In this document: in pieces, positions 5,633 to 8,970 of the stretch
How the letters are laid out: every line of letters begins with the position of its first letter
How positions within the stretch are numbered: the first letter of the stretch is position 1
Assembly: GCA_036278635.1 (NCBI GenBank)
Contig: DASUKQ010000151.1
Coordinates: 1 to 8,970, forward strand
Direction: 5' to 3'
Length of the DNA stretch: 8,970 nucleotides
DNA from: 66-474 sp036278635
Lineage (GTDB): Bacteria > Pseudomonadota > Gammaproteobacteria > Xanthomonadales > Rhodanobacteraceae
Position numbers and translations under genes: made by a program
The notes under the pieces: generated by a model
What the model was told of the DNA's origin: nothing
The model's database searches: none
What the model saw: the letters and a program-made list of their open reading frames with translations, nothing else

Positions 5633-6205
5633 ATGAACACTACAGGTTCTATGGGCCGGTACGGTGTCATGGCCCTCGCAATGGCCATGGCGGCCACGAC
5701 GCAGACGACTGCGGCAAAGACCAGCGACCCCGGCGACGCGCAGCTGATCGCCAGTGCCGAACGCGCCGCACCGCTGGCCGTGGCGAGGGACGCCACGATC
5801 GTGGCCGCGGGCGCCGACGGCAAGCTGCGCACCTTGCGCGAAGGCCACAACGGCTTCACCTGCATGCCCGATTCGCCCGCCACGCCGGGGCCGGACCCGA
5901 TGTGCATGGACAAGAACGCATTCGAATGGGCCGGCGCCTGGATGGCGCACAAGCCGCCGTCCGCCGGGAAGGTCGGTTTGATGTACATGCTGCAGGGCGG
6001 CACCGACGCCAGCAACACCGACCCGTACGCGACGAAGCCGGCGGCGGGCAATCACTGGATCAAGACGGGCGCGCACGTGATGATCGTCGGCGCCGGACCG
6101 TCGTTCTACGACATGTATCCGAAGGATGCCAGCCCGAACACCTCGGTGCCGTACGTGATGTGGGCGGGGACGCCGTACCAGCACCTGATGGTGCCGATAA
6201 AGTAA
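5633..6205 (+). CDS. Conserved secreted protein of unknown function
   Basis: A 190-residue product. Residues 1-28 form a Sec signal peptide: a short start with Arg9, a hydrophobic Ala/Met core (about 12-21) and a likely cleavage after TTAA before KTSDPG. The mature part is therefore predicted to be periplasmic or extracellular. It has no membrane segment and only two cysteines, in GFTCMPD and DPMCMDKNAFEWAGAWM, which could form a disulfide. It is rich in Met, Trp, Gly and Pro, with blocks GLMYMLQGGTDASNTDPYA, GAHVMIVG and VPYVMWAGTPYQHLMVPIK. I have a memory of similar uncharacterised proteins in proteobacteria but cannot assign a function or domain name. A strong GGAGG site supports the start. 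It is probably transcribed alone, as a repeat separates it from the dehydrogenase upstream and a stable hairpin follows the stop. Confidence 0.85.
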   Translation: MNTTGSMGRYGVMALAMAMAATTQTTAAKTSDPGDAQLIASAERAAPLAVARDATIVAAGADGKLRTLREGHNGFTCMPDSPATPGPDPMCMDKNAFEWAGAWMAHKPPSAGKVGLMYMLQGGTDASNTDPYATKPAAGNHWIKTGAHVMIVGAGPSFYDMYPKDASPNTSVPYVMWAGTPYQHLMVPIK

Positions 6206-6218
6206 CGGCGGCGAACGG

Positions 6219-6246
6219 CGGCAGGGCGACGGCGACCGCCCTGCCG
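6219..6246. terminator. GC-rich hairpin between convergent genes, probable bidirectional terminator
   Basis: CGGCAGGGCG (6219-6228) pairs perfectly with CGCCCTGCCG (6237-6246) across an 8-base loop. It begins 13 bases after the secreted protein's stop and lies between that gene and the 3' end of the transporter read from the other strand. There is no T-run on either side, so it may be a hairpin-only or Rho-assisted terminator. Confidence 0.5.
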
Positions 6247-6318
6247 TGGATGGATGTCGGCCATGTCGTTCGCCTCTCGACCGGATTTGCCCGCCGCCGC
6301 TCGCCCCGGCCTGCGGTA

Positions 6319-7461
6319 TCAACGCAACGACAGGAACGCGACGAGCACGGCGGTGAGCGCGAGATACGGGATCGACCACGCGTGGAAGCGCCAGCCGATG
6401 CCGCGGCTGCCGTCGAGACGCAAGGCAATCAGGTTCGCCAGCGATCCGATCATCAAACCCGAGCCGCCGACGTTGACTGCCGCGGCCAGCACGCCGATTT
6501 GCGGCGTGTAGTGCTGCAGCAATACCGCCGCCGGCACGTTGCTGATGAGCTGCGACAGCACGATTCCGCCGGTGTACGCGGTCCGCGGATCCTCCCAGGC
6601 GAGCGCGCCCGCATGCGCCTGCACGGACGGCAGCGCGGCAAGGTGCCCGAGGCCGACGAACATTGCGGCAAACGTTGCCAGCAACAGCCAATCGACGCCC
6701 GCGAGCACACGCCTGAAGAACAGCGCCGCGAGTGCGATCACGGCCAGCGCCGCCGGCCCCGCGAATCCCCACTGCAGCGCCGCGACGACCGGCGCCAGCA
6801 ACACCACGCAACCGACCAGCAACGGGGTGTCGAGGCGGGGTGGCGGGATGACGTCGTCGGACAGCTTCAGTCGCGTCGGCGGGAACGCGAACCAGCACAT
6901 GGCCAGCAACACGGCCAGCAGGACCGAGCCGGTCGGCGCCAGCGCCGCGACATAGCCGAAGAATCCCAGTCCCGAGTGCTGCCACAGCAGCAGGTTCTGC
7001 GGATTGCCGATCGGGCTGAAGGTCGAACCCGCGTTGACCGCGAGCGCCTCGAAGATCACCAGCCGTTGGCGCGGGATGTGCGCGATGCGGTCGATCGCGA
7101 GGGTCAGCGGCACCACCAGGAACAACGCGACGTCGTTGGTCAGTACCGAAGCCAGCGCCGCCGAGAGCCCGACCAGCACGAATGCCAGCGTGCGGACGTC
7201 GTGCAGCCGCGCGATCAGGCCCAGCGCGAAGCGTTGCAGATGGCCGCTTGCGCGCACGCCTTCGGCCAGGACCAGCAGGCTGGCAAGCCCGGCGACCGTG
7301 GGCAGGTCGAGCCAGTGCAGCCAGTCGCGCGGCGGTCGCGGATCGACGATTGCCAGCGCCAGCGTCAGCAGCAGCAGCGCCAGCAACAGGCGGTCGCGGA
7401 AAAGTCGGTGCAGGAATGGATTCGGGACGGGCAACGGACGGGTTCCGACGGGCCGCGCCAT
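6319..7461 (-). CDS. SLC13/ArsB-type (YbiR-like) inner-membrane transporter
   Basis: A 380-residue polytopic membrane protein of the ion transporter superfamily (CitMHS/ArsB/NhaD-like), similar in size to E. coli YbiR (about 370). About ten hydrophobic segments are visible between residues 25 and 378. Signature motifs appear in both pseudo-symmetric halves. The first half has LTND (107-110) and GSTFSPIGNPQNLLLW (145-160), the second SQLISNVPAAVLL (303-315) and GSLANLIAL (339-347). These hairpin motifs bind substrate and cation in relatives. The substrate is not predictable: dicarboxylate, inorganic anion and Na+/H+ exchange are all known in the superfamily. The ATG at 7459-7461 is the first in frame and lacks a clear Shine-Dalgarno sequence. 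The gene is divergent from the VTT gene at 7531 with only 69 bases between them, which must hold both promoters. I saw no convincing boxes there. Confidence 0.85.
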   Translation of the reverse strand: MARPVGTRPLPVPNPFLHRLFRDRLLLALLLLTLALAIVDPRPPRDWLHWLDLPTVAGLASLLVLAEGVRASGHLQRFALGLIARLHDVRTLAFVLVGLSAALASVLTNDVALFLVVPLTLAIDRIAHIPRQRLVIFEALAVNAGSTFSPIGNPQNLLLWQHSGLGFFGYVAALAPTGSVLLAVLLAMCWFAFPPTRLKLSDDVIPPPRLDTPLLVGCVVLLAPVVAALQWGFAGPAALAVIALAALFFRRVLAGVDWLLLATFAAMFVGLGHLAALPSVQAHAGALAWEDPRTAYTGGIVLSQLISNVPAAVLLQHYTPQIGVLAAAVNVGGSGLMIGSLANLIALRLDGSRGIGWRFHAWSIPYLALTAVLVAFLSLR

Positions 7462-7530
7462 GCTGCATCATCATCCGGCCACCGGTAAAGGGCCGGTTCC
7501 GGCGCACGCGCCGTTCACCTTTGCGCGCGC

Positions 7531-8271
7531 ATGCTTGAGGGCATGTTGACGTGGGAACGATGGCGTTGGCTGCTCCGTTGCGTACTGGTGCTGGTCGTCG
7601 TGGGCGCGGTCATCGCATTCTTCCTGTCGGGTGCGCAGCATCAGTTCGACCTCGCGACGCTGCAGCGCAGCCGCGAGTGGCTGGCTGTCGAGCAGGCCGC
7701 GCATCCGTGGCGGCTGGCCTTCACGTTTTTGGGGATCCTGATCGGCGTCGTCCTGCTGTCGCTGCCCCTGCTGACCGTCATGACGCTGGCAGCGGGCGCG
7801 ATCTTCGGCTTGGTCGAGGGCACCGTGTTGATGTCGTTCGGCTCGGCGATCGGTGCCACGATGGTGATGCTCGCATCGCGTTTCATCTTCAAGGACGCGA
7901 TACGGCGCCGCTTCGCGCACCGACTGCACAGGATCGACGCCGGCATCGAACGTGACGGCGCGTTCTACCTGCTGAATATCCGCCTGGTGCCGATCTTTCC
8001 GTTTTTTTTGGTCAACCTGTTGATGGGGCTGACCCACATGCGGGTGCGGACGTATTACTGGGTGACCCAGATCGGGATGCTGGCCGGTACGGCGGTGTAC
8101 GTGAACGCGGGGACGCGCATCGCGGCCGCCCATTCCGCCGGCGAACTGGTGTCCATCCCCATGATTGCGTCGCTGGCCCTGCTGGCGGTGCTGCCGTTCG
8201 CGTCACGCTGGATCATCCGGCGCGCCCGCCACTGGCGGCACCAGCACCGCTGGCGTTCAAGAACCGATTAG
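7531..8271 (+). CDS. TVP38/TMEM64 (VTT domain, DedA-like) membrane protein
   Basis: A 246-residue inner-membrane protein of the VTT/SNARE-associated superfamily, whose DedA members act as lipid scramblases or flippases. The layout is a hydrophobic segment at 14-32, a second at 63-85 running into the re-entrant motif LPLLTVMTLAAGAIFG (78-93), the small-residue stretch GSAIGAT (104-110), the second motif RLVPIFPFFLVNLLMG (151-166), hydrophobic segments at about 177-197 and 208-228, and a basic C-terminal tail (residues 226-244). Arg151 and the prolines of R-x2-P-x2-P are family hallmarks. Start choice is open: ATG at 7531 has no ribosome site, and the in-frame ATG at 7543 has GAGGG only one base away, too close to work well. 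The specific lipid or stress role cannot be told. An oddity is a run of eight Ts (8002-8009) in the second motif. The AGGTTGGG-family repeat begins a few bases after the stop. Confidence 0.88.
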   Translation: MLEGMLTWERWRWLLRCVLVLVVVGAVIAFFLSGAQHQFDLATLQRSREWLAVEQAAHPWRLAFTFLGILIGVVLLSLPLLTVMTLAAGAIFGLVEGTVLMSFGSAIGATMVMLASRFIFKDAIRRRFAHRLHRIDAGIERDGAFYLLNIRLVPIFPFFLVNLLMGLTHMRVRTYYWVTQIGMLAGTAVYVNAGTRIAAAHSAGELVSIPMIASLALLAVLPFASRWIIRRARHWRHQHRWRSRTD

Positions 8272-8275
8272 TTCG

Positions 8276-8366
8276 CAGGTTGGGCTGAATGCAATGAAGC
8301 CCAACATGAGTGCACCACGGCGTTGGGCTTCGGCGGATGAAGCCCGCCTCAGCCCAACCCACCTGC
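8276..8366. repeat. Dispersed inverted repeat, AGGTTGGG family, copy 2
   Basis: Arms AGGTTGGGCTGA (8277-8288) and TCAGCCCAACC (8349-8359, followed by CACCTGC), with nested AAGCCCAAC (8297-8305) and GTTGGGCTT (8322-8330). It shares the nested stem and the GGATGAAGCCCG segment with copy 1 at 4164-4268, in the same orientation. It fills nearly the whole gap between two convergent genes, a position that suits a bidirectional terminator. Confidence 0.85.
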
Positions 8367-8374
8367 TCCTCCTT

Positions 8375-8970
8375 TCAGATGCCTGCATACCACTGGTAGC
8401 CCTGGTCTTCCCAGTAACCGCCATTGCCACCTTCGATATCCTTCAGCGAGGCGACCACGTCGATGCGCCGCAAATATTTGGCCATCTTGTAGCCGAGCTG
8501 GCGCGGCACGCGCAGCCGCAGCGGCGCGCCGTTGGGAATGGGCAGGGTCTTGCCGTTGAGCGACCAGGCCAGCAGCGTTTGCGGGTGGTCGGCATCGCTG
8601 AAGCCCAGCGATTCGTAGTATTCCTTGCCGTCGTCCATCACATCGAAGCAGCGGAACACCACGTAGCGCGCGGCCCGGGTCGGCCGCGCCATTTCCAGCA
8701 CGTGCGAGAGTTGCACACCGGTCCATTTGCCGATCACGCTCCAGCCTTCGACGCAATCGTGGCGGGTGATCTGGGTGCGGTGGGGCAGCGCGCGCAGGTC
8801 ATCCAGCGACAGGGACAACGGATGCTTGACGAGACCACCGACCGCAAACCGGTAGTCGCTGAAACCGTTCGCGGCCAGCGCACGATATTCCTTCGATTGC
8901 GGATTGGTGCTGCCGTTGGGCCGGAACCTCGGCGATATGTCGGCCTCGGTGTATTCGCGTGCCATCGCAT
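8375..8970 (-). CDS. Molybdopterin-dependent oxidoreductase (sulfite oxidase/MsrP-type domain), 5' end beyond window
   Basis: Carries the oxidoreductase molybdopterin-binding domain of the sulfite oxidase/MsrP (YedY) family. From the Met at 8963-8965 to the stop, 196 residues are visible. C71 in ITRHDCVEGWSVIGKWTGV is the expected molybdenum-ligating cysteine. VVFRCFDVMDDGKEYYESLG (102-121), HPQTLLAWSLNGKTLP (127-142) and the cofactor-binding block PNGAPLRLRVPRQLGYKMAKYL (144-165) follow, and it ends with GGYWEDQGYQWYAGI, a typical C-terminus for a bacterial subgroup. The frame stays open through the right edge. The visible Met falls inside AREYTEADISPRFRPNG, which in relatives as I recall them follows a Tat-type signal region. 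I therefore think the true start is outside the window and that the protein is exported and works in the periplasm. The electron partner (often a b-type haem membrane protein) and substrate are not seen. Confidence 0.85.
   Translation of the reverse strand, partial: AMAREYTEADISPRFRPNGSTNPQSKEYRALAANGFSDYRFAVGGLVKHPLSLSLDDLRALPHRTQITRHDCVEGWSVIGKWTGVQLSHVLEMARPTRAARYVVFRCFDVMDDGKEYYESLGFSDADHPQTLLAWSLNGKTLPIPNGAPLRLRVPRQLGYKMAKYLRRIDVVASLKDIEGGNGGYWEDQGYQWYAGI

Noticed and set aside
4499..7507. A 1002-codon open frame on the minus strand
   Set aside because: It runs antisense through lldD and the secreted-protein gene and through the transporter in another frame. It is rich in Arg, Ala, Gly and His with no recognisable domain, as expected of GC-rich antisense translation.
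7462..7530. CCGGCC...GGCCGG inverted repeat between the divergent transporter and VTT genes
   Set aside because: Arms of only six bases made wholly of G and C are expected by chance in this DNA, so I do not call an operator.
1..8970. A novel defence, mobile or biosynthetic system
   Set aside because: Every long, motif-bearing gene belongs to a known housekeeping, envelope or respiratory family except one small secreted protein. Neighbours do not suggest a joint function.

Overview
This is an ordinary stretch of bacterial chromosome from a high-GC gammaproteobacterium, most likely of the Xanthomonadaceae/Lysobacteraceae (Lysobacter, Luteimonas, Stenotrophomonas or a relative). The grounds are the sequence type of the sigma-70 protein, with its long acidic insert, strong third-position GC, and short intergenic repeats that I recall as typical of that family (tandem GGGACTC heptamers, ATTCCGGG...CCCGGAAT hairpins, AGGTTGGG...CCCAACCT inverted repeats). 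The genus cannot be settled by eye.

Layout, left to right. (1) Positions 1-1337, minus: the first 445 codons of rpoD, cut by the window edge inside region 2, with a candidate extended -10 promoter at 1366-1374. (2) 1338-1706: a non-coding gap with a compact hairpin repeat. (3) 1707-2162, minus: dtd, a D-aminoacyl-tRNA deacylase with a GTG start that abuts a four-copy heptamer repeat. (4) 2163-2350: a divergent intergenic region made largely of repeats. (5) 2351-4176, plus: two tandem LpxL/HtrB-type lipid A acyltransferase paralogues sharing a TGATG overlap. (6) 4286-5449, plus: an FMN-dependent L-lactate/alpha-hydroxy-acid dehydrogenase (LldD family). (7) 5633-6205, plus: a small secreted protein of unknown function. 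(8) 6319-7461, minus: an SLC13/ArsB-type (YbiR-like) membrane transporter. (9) 7531-8271, plus: a TVP38/TMEM64 (VTT, DedA-like) membrane protein. (10) 8375-8970, minus: the C-terminal part of a molybdopterin-dependent oxidoreductase of the sulfite oxidase/MsrP type, cut by the right edge.

The genes are housekeeping or envelope/respiratory functions and do not form one pathway. Only the acyltransferase pair is a convincing co-translated unit. I found no defence, mobile or biosynthetic system, CRISPR array, tRNA, rRNA or prophage. What stands out is the repeats at gene boundaries. A 23-bp perfect inverted repeat supplies the last ten codons and stop of the lactate dehydrogenase. A second repeat family supplies the last codons and stop of the second acyltransferase and recurs about 4 kb later between two convergent genes. 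The dtd start is flush against the heptamer array. These repeats look as if they have reshaped gene ends and starts, and they are the part most worth following up.
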